Part shown: positions 17,386 through 27,914 of the stretch, one piece after another
Position numbering within the stretch: position 1 is the stretch's first letter
Layout of the letters: each line of letters begins with the position of its first letter
Origin: VAZQ01 sp963840535
GTDB taxonomy: Bacteria > Pseudomonadota > Alphaproteobacteria > Rhizobiales > Xanthobacteraceae
Length of the DNA stretch: 64,000 nt
Assembly (NCBI GenBank): GCA_963840535.1
Contig: CAWIZJ010000007.1
Location: 47,913-111,912, forward strand
Reading direction: 5' to 3'
Made by a program: the position numbers and the translations under genes
The notes under the pieces: generated by a model
Databases searched by the model: none
What the model saw: only the letters and a program-made list of their open reading frames with translations
Told to the model about the DNA's origin: nothing

Positions 17386-19428
17386 CTACGTGTCCCCCTT
17401 GCGCATCCGCTCCTGCTCTTCGCGCTCGCGCAGATAGTCCTCGGTGGTGCGCACTCGCGGCCGCGGGGGAGCGCCGTAGGGGTCGAATTCCTGCTCGGTG
17501 ATCGCCATGACGCGGCAGTCCTCGCACATCTTGATGACGTCGAGGCGCTGCGCGGAATTCTGGAACATCCAGTGCTTGCCCTCGAGCTTGGCGGTGACGC
17601 GCTCGATCGTGCTCCTGACGCCGAACGGCTTGCCGCAGCGGATGCAGTGGAACGGCTCCTCCTCCTTCAGCACGCGGTCGGCCGCGGTGGCGGCACGGAA
17701 ATCGAGCTGCGGCTTGAGCGTGATCACCTGTTCGGGGCAGGTGGCCTTGCAAAGTCCGCACTGGACGCAGGCGTCCTCGGTGAAGCGCAGCGTCGGCCGC
17801 TCCGAATTGTCGCCGAGCGCACCGGTCGGGCAGACCGCCACGCAAGCAAGGCACAGGGTGCAGCCTTCGGTCTTGACCTCGATTGCGCCGAACGGAGCGC
17901 CTGCCGGCAGCACGATCAGGTCGACGGGCGCGGGTGCCGCGCGCTGCAGCTCGCGCAGCGCCAACCGCATGACGTCGCGCTTGCCTCCCGTCGGCAGGAA
18001 GCTCGCGGGCCGCGGTGCCGCCTCCCGGCCCGTGATCGAACGCAGCGCCGCACCGAGCGCATCGGGATCGTCGGTCTCGATCGTCGCCGCCCGTTCGCCG
18101 CCGAAGCCGAGCCCGGCGAGGATCGGCTGCGCCAGCGCCAGCGTCTTCGCGAGGCCGGAAATGTCGTGGCGGGGCCTTGCCCGCAGCAGGAAGCGCATCG
18201 CGCCGGCGCCATACGCGAACCCGGCGGCGATCGCCTCGATCCCCACCTGGGTGACCTCGTTGACGGCGAGCGGCAGCACGTTGGCGGGCAAACCGTCGCC
18301 GAAGCGCGCGAGCGCATCGATCAGCGGCGCGCCGTGGGCATCGTCGTGGACGAGCACGACGGCTTGCTTGCCTCCGGCGTCGCGGTAGGTGGTGATGAGC
18401 GTGCGCAGCTTGCGCAGCAGGGTGTCGGCCGGCGGCAGCGCATAGGCGGCCGCACCGGTGGGGCAGACGGCCGCGCATTGCCCGCAGCCGGCGCAGATGT
18501 GCTCGTCGATGGCGACGTGGTCGCCGGCGGGCGCGATCGCACCGGCCGGGCAGAGGTCGAGGCAACGGGTGCAGCCGACGATCGTCGAGCGCGAATGGGC
18601 GCACAGATCGGCGGTGAAATCGACATAGCGCGGCTTGTCGAAGGTGCCGACGAGGTCGCGTGCCGCGAGCACCGCCTTGAGCACCGCGGCGGGATCGGCG
18701 GGATCGGCGCGCAGATAGCCCTCGCGCAGATCGGCTGCGGCGAACAGCGGCGACCCGCCGGAGATGTCGAGCACCAGATCGCAGCGCGACACCGCCCCGT
18801 CGCGGGCGTCTGCAAAGTCGAGCGTCGCGCGCGATGACGGCGCCGGCTGCGCAAATCCGTCGACGGTGAGCTCGAAGGCGCCGAGATGACCCTTGGCCGA
18901 GCGGATCGTCCCTTTCGCCACCGGGAAATCGGTGACTCGCGGCGGCGTCACCGCGGCCGGCGGCCTGAGCAGGACGGTGACGTCGAGACGGTCCTTGAGC
19001 AGGTTGCCGGCCTCGATCGCGTGCTCGTCCCGGCCGTAGACCAGGATCACGCCTTCGCTGGTGAAGGTCACGAACGGAATGTCCGGCGCCGGCTCGGCCG
19101 CCGCCGCAATAAGGGCGGCCATCTTCGGCGCCGCGTCGATTGCGTCCTTCGACCAGCCCGCGGTCTCGCGGATATTGACGTATCTGATGTCGGCGTCGCC
19201 GCGCACCTCCTGGGCGACCTCGGAGAACAGCGGCGCTTCCTGCGTGCAGCCGACGATCAGCGGCGTGCCGCTGCCGGCGGCGGCGCGGAAGCGGTCGAGC
19301 TCGGCGCGGCAAAGTTGCCGCGCGGTCGTCACGTTGACGCCGCGGCAGCCGCGCACGATCGCGGCGCCGTCGAGCGGCATCGTGTCTTCGCACGAGCAGA
19401 TCAGGATGTCTCTGTCGCGGTCGGCCAT
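17386..19428 (-). CDS. Multi-cluster 4Fe-4S ferredoxin-like protein of the formate dehydrogenase locus
   Basis: This 680-residue soluble protein has two pairs of bacterial ferredoxin motifs. One pair, CTRCLDLCPAGAI and CAGCGQCAAVCPTG, lies near residues 280-320; the other, CTLCLACVAVCPTG and CVQCGLCKATCPEQ, near 520-560. The C-terminus adds CIRCGKPFG and CEDCRVM, which may bind a further metal site. Proteins of this type lie beside formate dehydrogenase genes in Bradyrhizobium-like genomes, but the exact reaction is not established to my knowledge. It is divergent from the accessory run at 19503 and has no frame break. Confidence 0.78.
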   Translation of the reverse strand: MADRDRDILICSCEDTMPLDGAAIVRGCRGVNVTTARQLCRAELDRFRAAAGSGTPLIVGCTQEAPLFSEVAQEVRGDADIRYVNIRETAGWSKDAIDAAPKMAALIAAAAEPAPDIPFVTFTSEGVILVYGRDEHAIEAGNLLKDRLDVTVLLRPPAAVTPPRVTDFPVAKGTIRSAKGHLGAFELTVDGFAQPAPSSRATLDFADARDGAVSRCDLVLDISGGSPLFAAADLREGYLRADPADPAAVLKAVLAARDLVGTFDKPRYVDFTADLCAHSRSTIVGCTRCLDLCPAGAIAPAGDHVAIDEHICAGCGQCAAVCPTGAAAYALPPADTLLRKLRTLITTYRDAGGKQAVVLVHDDAHGAPLIDALARFGDGLPANVLPLAVNEVTQVGIEAIAAGFAYGAGAMRFLLRARPRHDISGLAKTLALAQPILAGLGFGGERAATIETDDPDALGAALRSITGREAAPRPASFLPTGGKRDVMRLALRELQRAAPAPVDLIVLPAGAPFGAIEVKTEGCTLCLACVAVCPTGALGDNSERPTLRFTEDACVQCGLCKATCPEQVITLKPQLDFRAATAADRVLKEEEPFHCIRCGKPFGVRSTIERVTAKLEGKHWMFQNSAQRLDVIKMCEDCRVMAITEQEFDPYGAPPRPRVRTTEDYLREREEQERMRKGDT

Positions 19429-19502
19429 CTGTTCTCGAATGCGCGGCTGACATTGCCACCGCGTATGAGGTCGGCATTGGCCACGGCCTATATCAGGTTA
19501 TA

Positions 19503-20294
19503 ATGATTACAAACAACATTCGCGAGCCCGGGAACCGAATGCCGCTCGACGAGCGCACACGCCTCACCACTTCGACGAAGCCCACGCTCGACCTGCCGCC
19601 GCCGTTCCGGCTGCTGACGCTGCGCGAGGTCGGCGATGCCTTTGCCCACGCGGCCGAGGTGGCGGCCGAGGCGGGGGCCGGGACGCTGGTCCATGTCGGG
19701 CGCTTCGATCTCGTGGAGCTCGCGGTGGTGCTGGAGCCGGAGGAGCCGTTACGGACGGCACGGCGCGCGTTCTATGCCGGTCTGGTGGCGCTCGCCGACG
19801 CGCTCGCCGTGCATGCGCCGCCGGAGAAGCCGATCACCTTCGATTGGCCGGATGCGGTGCGCGTCGATGGCGGGCTCGTGGGTGGCGCGCGCCTCGCCTG
19901 GCCACGGAATGCCGACGAAGGCGAGCCGCCGCCGTGGCTGGTATTCGGCGCCATGATCCGCACCGTGGCAATGGGCGAGGAGGAGCCGGGTCTGCGGCCG
20001 CTGTCGGCGGCGCTCGAGGAGGAGGGATTCGAGGAGCTCGACTCCGGCCGCCTGGTCGAGAGCTTCGCGCGCCACCTGATGGTGGCGGTCGATGCCTGGC
20101 AGGAGCAGGGGTTCGGCGAGATCGCGAAAGGCTATCTGGCGCGGCTTTCGCCCGAGCCGGGCGTGCGCCGCGACATCGACGAGAACGGCGATCTCCTGGT
20201 GCGGCGCATGGGCAAGGTCGAGCGCCGCCCGCTGCTGAGCGCGCTCGCAGAACCTTCATGGCTCGATCCCGCAACCGGGGGGCCGCGCAGGTGA
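19503..20294 (+). CDS. Biotin/lipoate-protein ligase-like protein
   Basis: This 263-residue protein resembles the cytoplasmic biotin/lipoate A/B ligase-like family (the DUF4444 group) found in alphaproteobacterial formate dehydrogenase loci. Visible features are LDLPPPFRLLTLREVGDAFA at the start, ITFDWPDAVRVDGGLVGG in the ligand-binding region and a C-terminal DENGDLLVRR stretch. The start could be 19503 or the in-frame ATG at 19539. It opens an accessory run on the plus strand, and its TGA overlaps the GTG of the next gene. The attached cofactor and target protein are unknown. Confidence 0.65.
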   Translation: MITNNIREPGNRMPLDERTRLTTSTKPTLDLPPPFRLLTLREVGDAFAHAAEVAAEAGAGTLVHVGRFDLVELAVVLEPEEPLRTARRAFYAGLVALADALAVHAPPEKPITFDWPDAVRVDGGLVGGARLAWPRNADEGEPPPWLVFGAMIRTVAMGEEEPGLRPLSAALEEEGFEELDSGRLVESFARHLMVAVDAWQEQGFGEIAKGYLARLSPEPGVRRDIDENGDLLVRRMGKVERRPLLSALAEPSWLDPATGGPRR

Positions 20295-20834
20295 AGCTCA
20301 TCCGCACCATCCGGCTCGATCCATCGGACACGTTCGTGTTCGAGCGCGCGGCCGAGCCGGGCGAATGGGCGGTGTCGGGCGCCTTCATGTTCGCGGACGC
20401 CGATCCGGAAGCGCTCGACGGCAAGTCGCGCGCCGCCTTCCGCAGCGGATTCCTCGGCGTACCGTCGCTCGGCTGGTCGACGCTGGTGCAGATCGTCGAT
20501 GCGAGCGAGCAGGATCGCACCGCTCTGGTCGGATAGCCTGCGCAGGCAGTTTCAGGAACGCCTGGGGGCGCCCGACGCCGACAGCGCACGTGCGGCGGCG
20601 GAAGAGGAGGTCGCGTTTGCCGCTTCGCTCTGCGATCATCCCCGCGACACCCTGGTCGCGGTCCGCCGCACATTCGAGGACGGCGCGATCCGCGAGGCGT
20701 TCCGCACGCTGCATGCGCGCGGCGAGCGCAAGCCGATGCGCGCGTTCTCGCTGATCGAGGTCGAGGACGAGGACGAGCCCGGCGAGACCCTCGATCTGCT
20801 AGGCCTCGCGAAAGACGGGCGGAACGATCGGTGA
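20291..20834 (+). CDS. DUF6505-type formate dehydrogenase locus protein (frameshifted)
   Basis: Removing one extra G near 20530 gives a 180-residue soluble protein starting VKLIRTIRLDPSDTFVFERA and ending EDEPGETLDLLGLAKDG. I recall this family (DUF6505) from formate dehydrogenase loci of alphaproteobacteria; it has no known activity. The GTG at 20291 overlaps the upstream TGA, which suggests translational coupling; an ATG at 20258 is a possible alternative. The acidic C-terminal half has no recognised motif. Confidence 0.6.
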
Positions 20835-20856
20835 AGCGTAAGGGCGCGTCGGTCGC

Positions 20857-21865
20857 ATGAGGGATTTCTGGCTGTCCTGCGGGCATCATCTGCTCGACCG
20901 CGACGAAGGCGGCGGTCTCGTCGTCAGCGACGAGTTCCTCAAGGCCTATCTGGCGCGCCCGGAGCTGGCCCCGCCCGCTGACGCCTGCATCGCGGAGCGG
21001 ACCCTGCACGCGGCGCTGCTCACCAACCCGCGCCGGCCGGTGTCCGCGCGCGAGATCGCGGCGATCGCCGATGCCGATGCGCGCGAGAACTGGAGCGTGA
21101 TGGTCGCATTCCGCGACCGGCTCGCCGCGTCACCGGACGGTGGAAGCCGCCTATCTCGACCTCGTGCGCGGCGGCGTCGGCGAGACGCCGCCGATGTTCA
21201 TGAACCAGCTCGTGCACGTGATCCTGCGCAACGTGATGGACGGCTGTGGGGACGCCTTCGCGCTGCGGGCGGCGGAGATGTTGTTCCGGCCACAGCGTCT
21301 TACCGTGCACGACGGATCGCTGATCGCGGCCGACGAGGAGACCGTCGCCGGCGCCAGCCCACAACCGGTCTCGCCGCTGGTCGCAATGCTCGGCTTGCCG
21401 GTGGCCGGCGAGATCGAGGTGCTCAACGACGACAATGCCGCAACCTATTGGGAGCGTAGCGACCTCTTCGACATGGCGCTCGATCTCACCGCCGGGCGGC
21501 GTGGGCTCGCGGCGCTCGGCGACGTGATCGAGCGCTGGATCGCCCATCTGCTGGCGGTCGAGGTCGATGTCGAGCCGTTGATCGCGGCGACCGACGTCGA
21601 TCTCACCTGGTACGTCGGCCTCGATGCCGACGCCACCGGGATCGGGGACGCCCTCTGGCACGGAGAGGAGATCGACACCGCTGCGCGGGAGCGCATCGTC
21701 GGTCTCTACCGGCTCACCTTCCGCGCTGCCGAGATGGTCTTGGAGCGGGCCCGCGGCGCGCCCATCTATCTGATACTGGCGATGATGCCGGACCGGATGC
21801 TGCGCATGAAGCCACAAAACCTGCTCACGGGCCTGCCGATCGAGCGCCGCGAGGCGGTGTCGTGA
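20857..21865 (+). CDS. DUF6352-type formate dehydrogenase locus protein (frameshifted)
   Basis: With one extra G removed near 21138 this is a 335-residue protein. It begins MRDFWLSCGHHLLDRDEGG and continues with LAYLARPELAPP-like and LHAALL segments, a typical start for DUF6352, and ends LLTGLPIERREAVS. No catalytic motif is seen. It follows the DUF6505 gene by 22 bases, and its stop overlaps the next GTG. Conserved association with formate dehydrogenase suggests a maturation role; that is inference. Confidence 0.62.
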
Positions 21866-22377
21866 GCCAGGCGCCGGCGCTTGCCGCCATCGCGGTCGGC
21901 GTCGTGGTGGAGCGCTGCAAGGCGCAAAGCCCCTGGATCGATTTCAGCTGGAGGCCGCTCACCGTCTTGCCCGGAGTGCCGGAGGTGCCGCCCTGGACGA
22001 TGTTGACCGAGGAGGGCGATCGGTCGACCTTCTACGCGGGGCCCGCCGAGATCAGCCTCTATCGCACCGAGACCACGAATTATCGCGACAACCTCGCCTC
22101 CGGCGCGCCCAGGCTCTGGGTTGCGTTGCGGTCGACCGGGGTCGAGCCTCCCTATGAGATTTTTGCGGTGACCGCCGATCCGGCCGAAGGCGAAGCGTTG
22201 ACGGAATCGGGCAGCGATCTCGTGGATGTGGTGCCGGTGCCGGAAGCGATCCGCTTGCAGATCGAGGCCTTCGTCGCCGAGCATCACGTGGAACGGCCTT
22301 TCTACAAGCGCAAGCGCGATCGCGCCGATCCCGAGGCGCTGGCACGGCGCGCACCGGTACGGAACGAGCGCGAATGA
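21862..22377 (+). CDS. DUF3305 protein
   Basis: This 171-residue protein fits DUF3305: the repeated core VVVERCKAQSPWIDFSWRP near the start, FYAGPAEISLYRTETTNY in the middle and VAEHHVERPFYKRKRDRADP at the end. The GTG start overlaps the upstream TGA (GTGA), and the gene overlaps the DUF3306 ATG by 4 bases. DUF3305 and DUF3306 pairs are typical of respiratory formate dehydrogenase loci in proteobacteria. Its function is unknown. Confidence 0.75.
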   Translation: MSQAPALAAIAVGVVVERCKAQSPWIDFSWRPLTVLPGVPEVPPWTMLTEEGDRSTFYAGPAEISLYRTETTNYRDNLASGAPRLWVALRSTGVEPPYEIFAVTADPAEGEALTESGSDLVDVVPVPEAIRLQIEAFVAEHHVERPFYKRKRDRADPEALARRAPVRNERE

Positions 22378-23091
22378 GCGATCCGGAGCACTTTCTTTCG
22401 CGGTGGTCGCGACGCAAGCGCGCCGCCGGCGAAGCGGCAGATGCGGCCGACGCGCCGGACGCTGGCGCGGTCGAGACCAGGCGCGGGGGTGGCGCGCCGG
22501 TGACCACGCAAAGCGACCTGCCAGCGCCGCCCGAACCTCTGTTCGATCCGGCCAGCCTTCCGCCGCTCGACTCGATCTCCGCCGCAACCGACATCCGCGC
22601 CTTCCTTGCTCCGGGCGTTCCCCCGAGTTGACCCGTGCGGCGCTTCGTCGCGTGTGGACAGCCGATCCCGCCATCCGGGATTTCGTGGGCCTTGCCGACT
22701 ACGACTGGGACTTCAACACGCCGGGGTCGATCACGGGGTTCGGCACGCTGGAGATGACCGACGAGCTTCGCCGCCGGATCGCGCGAGATGGTCGGCCGCA
22801 GCCTGGCGCCCGAGGCAACCGGAACCTTCGCCCCCTGCGGAAGGGGTGGCCGGGCAAGACACTGTTGCCTCACCAGAACCGGCTGCCGTTCCGGAGGAGT
22901 CCCCGCTCAGGGTCGGTAAGCATCTCGGTTCAATCCAAGAGGAGCCGGTGAAAAGCGATAGTGAGTCACGCAACTTTGCGGCGTTGCCGCGAAATGAGAA
23001 AGTACATGTTGCAGCGCAAAATGATCCAGAGCAGCCGGATAACATCCGATTGACTGGAACGCGGCTGCACGGCCGCGCCTTGCCGAAGTAA
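22374..23091 (+). CDS. DUF3306 protein (frameshifted)
   Basis: The start MSDPEHFLSRWSRRKRAAGE is diagnostic of DUF3306. The frame breaks near 22625, where the family core continues as LTRAALRRVWTADPAIRDFV and YDWDFNTPGSITGFG, and again near 22786 and 22840. The corrected protein ends LHGRALPK at 23091. The C-terminal third is low in complexity and rich in Pro, Glu and Ala. It overlaps DUF3305 and closes the accessory run about 100 bases before the torD-like gene. It is probably an assembly or stability partner of formate dehydrogenase; that is inference. Confidence 0.6.
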
Positions 23092-23192
23092 TTAGGGGGT
23101 CATAGCAGGGTCATAGCCCCAGACTATTGACCCCGGCTCGACCGCGCGGCAGTAATTTCTTTGAACTGAAATAATGAAGAAAACGCGCACCG

Positions 23193-23973
23193 ATGAGGGA
23201 CCAGGGCCTGGATGAAGCGATCCGCGTCGCCGGCGGGATCGGCGCGCTTGCCCGAAAAATTGGCATTTCCCAGCCGTCGGTATCCAACTGGTCACGCGTT
23301 CCGGCCGAGCGCGTGCTGTCGGTCGAGGCCGCGACCGGCGTCAACCGCGCGCTGCTGCGCCCCGATCTCTACGCCGAGCATCCGGGCATCGGCGGCGACG
23401 TCGACGAGGTCGACGCCGCGCGCGCGCAGGAATACGCGCTGCTCTCGGTGCTGCTGGCGCGGGCTCCGGATGCCGTGCTGCTTGAGCGGCTGCGCACTCT
23501 GCGCGGCGATGCGACGCCCGCTCGGACTGGCGCATGCCGCGCTTGCGGAGGCCGCCAGCCGGACCGATGCGGCACGCGTCGAGCGCGAGTATTTCGACCT
23601 CTTCATCGGTCTCGGGCGTGGCGAACTCCTGCCCTACGGCTCCTATTATCTCACCGGCTTTCTGCATGAGCGGCCGCTGGCCCGCCTGCGCGCGGATCTG
23701 AGCGAGCTTGGCATCGAGCGCGCCGCCGGCCAGGCGGAACCGGAAGATCATGCGGCGATCCTGTGCGAGATCATGTCGGGCCTCGCCGGCCGCCGTTTTT
23801 CGGCGCCGGCCGGCAGCGATCGCGCGCTGTTCGAGCAGCATCTCGCGCCCTGGATCGGGCGCTTCTTCGCCGATCTGGAGCGTGCCGACGCCGCCGATTT
23901 CTATCGGCCGGTGGGTACGCTCGGGCGGGTTTTCATCGAGATCGAAACCGCTGCATTCGCGCTGCCGTCGTGA
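23193..23973 (+). CDS. TorD-type chaperone with N-terminal Cro/YdaS helix-turn-helix (frameshifted)
   Basis: Removing one C near 23517 gives a 259-residue fusion. Residues 1-60 (GLDEAIRVAGGIGALARKIG, then SQPSVSNWSRVPAERVLSVE) form a YdaS/Cro-like DNA-binding domain. Residues about 70-255 are an all-helical TorD/DmsD chaperone with EYFDLFIGLGRGELLPYGSYY and a late AADFYRPVGTLGRVF. TorD chaperones bind Tat signals and help load the molybdenum cofactor, here most likely for FdhA immediately downstream. The HTH fusion suggests it may also control the operon, though this has not been shown. Confidence 0.78.
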
Positions 23974-24023
23974 GCGCAGTGCGACGGCGGGCAACGAGAA
24001 GAGGAACACAGGAGGTGACGGCC

Positions 24024-24230
24024 ATGAAAGCAGAACGCAAGCGGACGTTGGGTCGTCGTGAGTTCCTGCGCACGCTCGGCGCCGGCGCCGGCGTCGCGGC
24101 CGCTGCCGCGGCCCCGCTCGCCGGCGAAGCGCATGCCGATACCGAGAGCAACGACGAGAAACGCCGGTCTCGCTACAAGGAGACCGAGCACGTGAAGACG
24201 TTCTACCGGGTCAACCGGTATCCGAGCTGA
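24024..24230 (+). CDS. Small Tat-signal protein of the formate dehydrogenase operon
   Basis: This 68-residue protein has a twin-arginine signal (LGRREFLRTLGAGAGVAAAA) followed by a short charged tail, YKETEHVKTFYRVNRYPS. GGAGGT lies 9 bases before the ATG. It sits between the TorD-like chaperone and fdhA, 11 bases before the latter. Such small Tat proteins are common directly upstream of this class of formate dehydrogenase; they may be small subunits or chaperone baits, but the role is not known. Confidence 0.8.
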   Translation: MKAERKRTLGRREFLRTLGAGAGVAAAAAAPLAGEAHADTESNDEKRRSRYKETEHVKTFYRVNRYPS

Positions 24231-24241
24231 GGGAGCCGTCC

Positions 24242-27186
24242 ATGCTGATCAAGAGAACGGAACGTCAAGCCCGACGCGGCGCTCTCGCCTCGGCGCTGCA
24301 AGGGCAATCGAGCGGCGCGCTCGATCGCCGCTCGTTCCTGCGCCGCTCCGGCCTCGCCGCCGGCGGCCTCGCCGCGCTCGGCGCGTTGCCGCTCGCGAGC
24401 GTGCGCAAGGCCGCGGCGGGTCCGCCGGCGGCGGCCGGTGCGCAGGTCACCATCCGCAAGAACATCTGCACCCACTGCTCGGTCGGCTGCACGGTGGTGG
24501 CCGAGGTCGCCAACGGGGTGTGGATCGGCCAGGAGCCGGGCTGGGAATCGCCGATCAACCGCGGCTCGCACTGCGCCAAGGGCGCCGCGGTGCGCGAGCT
24601 CGTGCACGGCGATCGACGCCTGAAATATCCGATGAAGCTCGTCAACGGCCAGTGGACGCGGCTGAGCTGGGACCAGGCGATCAACGAGATCGGCGACAAG
24701 CTGACGGAGATCCGCGAGAAGTCGGGACCGGAATTGGTCTACTGGCTCGGCTCCGCCAAGTTCTCCAACGAGGGCGCCTATCTCAACCGCAAGTTCGCCG
24801 CGTTCTGGGGGACGAACAACTCCGATCACCAGGCGCGCATCTGCCATTCGACGACGGTCGCCGGCGTGGCCAATACCTGGGGCTACGGCGCGATGACCAA
24901 CAGCTACAACGACATCCGCAACTCCAAGACGCTCGTAATCATGGGCGGCAACCCGGCGGAGGCGCATCCGGTCTCGCTGCAGCATCTGATCGAGGGCAAG
25001 GAGCTCAACCGGGCGAACTTCATCGTCATCGACCCGCGGCTGTCGCGCACGGCGGCGCACGCGACGGAGTATGTGCGCGTGCGACCAGGCACGCACATCC
25101 CGACGATCTACGGGATGCTCTGGCATATCTTCAAGAACGGATGGGAAGACAAGGAATTCATCCAGCCAGCGCGTCTACGGCATGGACGACGTCCGCAAGG
25201 AGGTCGAGAAGTGGACGCCCGACGAGGTCGAGCGCGTCACCGGCGCTTCCGGAGGCGCAGGTCAAGCGCGTCGCCGAGAAGTTCGCCAAGGAGAAGCCCG
25301 CTTGCCTGATCTGGGCGATGGGCCAGACCCAGTTCTCGGTGGGGACGGCCAATGTCCGCGCCAGCTGCACGCTGCTGCTCGCCACCGGCAATGTCGGCAA
25401 CTTCGGCACCGGCGCCAACATCTTCCGCGGCCACTGCAACGTGCAGGGGGCGACCGACCTCGGGCTCGATATCGTGACGCTGCCGCTCTACTACGGCCTC
25501 GCGGAGGGCGCCTGGAAGCACTGGTGCCGGGTCTGGGAGGTCGACTACGACTGGATGCTCTCGCGCTTCGAATCGAAGCAGATGATGGAGGCGCCCGGGC
25601 ATCCCGTCCACCCGCTGGTTCGACGCGGCCATGCTGCCGAAGGACGAGGTCAAGCAGAAGGACAACCTCAAGGCCATGATCGTGTTCGGGCACGGCGGCA
25701 ACACCGTGACCCGCATGCCGGAAGCCGCCAAGGGGCTGGAGAAGCTCGACCTGCTGGTGGTCGCCGATCCGCATCCGACGACCTGGGCGGTGCTCGGCGA
25801 GCGCAAGAACGGCACCTACCTGCTGCCGATCTGCACGCAGTTCGAATGCGATGGCTCGCGCACAGCCTCCAACCGCTCGCTCCAGTGGGGTGAGCAGATC
25901 GTCAAGCCGATCTTCGAATCGAAGAACGACTACGACGTCATGTACATGCTGGCGAAGAAGCTCGGCCTCGCCGATCGCATGTTCAAGAACATCAAGGTCG
26001 AGAACGGCTCGGTCTCGGCCGAGGACATCCTGCGCGAGATCAACCGCGGCGGCTGGTCGACCGGCTATTGCGGCCAGTCGCCGGAACGCCTGAAGGCCCA
26101 CATGGCGAACCAGTCGAAGTTCGATCTGGTGACCCTGCGCGCGCCCAAGGACGTTCCGGAGGTCGGCGGCGACTACTATGGGCTGCCGTGGCCGTGCTGG
26201 GGCACGCCGGAGCTCAGGCATCCCGGCACCCATACGCTGTACAACACCCATCTGCACGTGATGGACGGCGGCAGCACCTTCCGGGCACGCTTCGGCGTGG
26301 AGCGGGAGGAGAAGCTGCCCGACGGCACCAGCCGCAAGGTGAGCCTGCTCGCCGACGGCTCCTACTCGGTCAGGGCTCGGAGATCCAGGACGGATATCCC
26401 GAGTTCACCTACGGAGTGCTCAAGAAGCTCGGCTGGGACAAGGACCTGACCGACGCCGAGAGGACGGTCATCGAGCGCATCGGCGGCAACAACCCCGACG
26501 GCGTGGGATGGGCGATCGATCTCTCGGGCGGCATTCAGCGCGTCGCCATGAAGCACGGCTGCATCCACTACGGCAACGGCAAGGCCCGCGCCAATGCCTG
26601 GAACCTGCCCGACCCGATTCCGGTGCATCGTGAGCCGATCTACACGCCGCGGCCGGAGCTGGTGGCGAAGTATCCGACCCGGCCCGACGCGGTGCAGTTC
26701 CGCGTGCCCAACAACGGCTTCACCGTGCAGAAGGCGGCGGTGGAGAAGGGGATCGCCAGGAGCTTCCCGATCATCCTCACCTCCGGCCGGCTGGTCGAGT
26801 ACGAGGGCGGCGGCGAGGAGACCCGTTCCAACAAGTGGCTCGCCGAGTTGCAGCAGGACATGTTCGTCGAGATCAATCCGGCGGACGCGGCGGAGCGTGG
26901 CATCAAGGATGGCGCCTGGGTCCATGTCTGGGGGCCGGAGATGCCGAGCGGCAAGGTGACCCGCATGAAGGCGCTCGTGACCGAGCGGGTCGGCAAGGGG
27001 GTGGCCTGGATGCCGTTCCACTTCGCCGGCTGGTTCCAGAGCGTCGACCAGCGGATGAAGTATCCGCAGGGAAGCGACCCGATCGTGCTCGGCGAGAGCG
27101 TGAACACCATCACCACCTACGGGTACGATCCGGTCACCGGCATGCAAGAACCCAAAGCAACGCTGTGCCAGATCAAGGCAGCGTAA
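24242..27186 (+). CDS. fdhA: Formate dehydrogenase alpha subunit (four frameshifts)
   Basis: Correcting extra bases near 25157, 25248 and 25613 and one lost base near 26370 gives a 980-residue molybdo- or tungsto-bis-MGD enzyme. It has a Tat signal (DRRSFLRRSGLAAGGLAALG), a 4Fe-4S site in ICTHCSVGCTVVAEV with GSHCAKGA, and the catalytic RICHSTTV with Cys rather than selenocysteine. The C-terminal cofactor domain has FPIILTSGRLVEYEGGGEE and WMPFHFAGW. It oxidises formate to CO2 in the periplasm and passes electrons to FdhB. TupABC and ModA downstream make both W and Mo possible metals. Confidence 0.9.
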
Positions 27187-27198
27187 GGAGGCTCGACA

Positions 27199-27795
27199 AT
27201 GGCTCGGATGAAATTTCTCTGCGACGCCGACCGTTGCATCGAGTGCAACGCTTGCGTCACCGCCTGCAAGAACGAGCACGAAGTTCCTTGGGGCATCAAT
27301 CGCCGGCGTGTCGTCACCATCAACGACGGCAAGCCGGGCGAGCGCTCGGTCTCCATGGCCTGCATGCATTGCACCGACGCGCCTTGTGCGGCGGTGTGCC
27401 CGGTGAACTGCTTCTACACCACCGCCGACGGCGTGGTGCTGCATTCCAAGGATCTCTGCATCGGCTGCGGCTATTGCTTCTACGCCTGTCCGTTCGGCGC
27501 ACCGCAATATCCGCGGGTCGGCAACTTCGGCTCGCGCGGCAAGATGGACAAGTGCACCTATTGCGCCGGCGGTCCGGAGGCCGACGGGTCGCAGGCCGAG
27601 TTCGTGAAGTACGGCGCCAACCGTCTGGCCGAGGGCAAGCTGCCGCTGTGCGCGGAAATGTGCTCGACCAAGTCGCTGCTCGCCGGTGACGGCGAGATCA
27701 TCGCGCAGATCTACAAGGAGCGCGTCGTCAAGCGCGGCTATGGCTCCGGTGCGTGGGGCTGGAAGACGGCCTATCGCGAGACGATCGCCTCCTAG
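27199..27795 (+). CDS. fdhB: Formate dehydrogenase beta (iron-sulfur) subunit
   Basis: This 198-residue protein has four 4Fe-4S clusters: CIECNACVTACKNEH, CMHCTDAPCAAVCPVNC, CIGCGYCFYACPFG and a CTYC site with the late CAEMC. It wires FdhA to the cytochrome b subunit on the periplasmic side. AAGGAGG lies before the ATG, and it begins 12 bases after fdhA. It lacks its own Tat signal and is expected to be carried with FdhA. This gene is unbroken and shows the true reading frame of the operon. Confidence 0.93.
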   Translation: MARMKFLCDADRCIECNACVTACKNEHEVPWGINRRRVVTINDGKPGERSVSMACMHCTDAPCAAVCPVNCFYTTADGVVLHSKDLCIGCGYCFYACPFGAPQYPRVGNFGSRGKMDKCTYCAGGPEADGSQAEFVKYGANRLAEGKLPLCAEMCSTKSLLAGDGEIIAQIYKERVVKRGYGSGAWGWKTAYRETIAS

Positions 27796-27914
27796 GAGGA
27801 TCGTCGTCGAGGTCATCGGGCGGCGCGACAGCGCTGCGCCGCCCGTCACCAAGACCCTCCGCGTCCCCCCACGCTTGTGCAGGACGGCGGAGGGGCGAGC
27901 TCAAGGAGAACGAG

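Noticed and set aside
24830..24860. Possible selenocysteine at the FdhA catalytic site
   Set aside because: The site is coded TGC (Cys) in RICHSTTV, with no in-frame TGA there.
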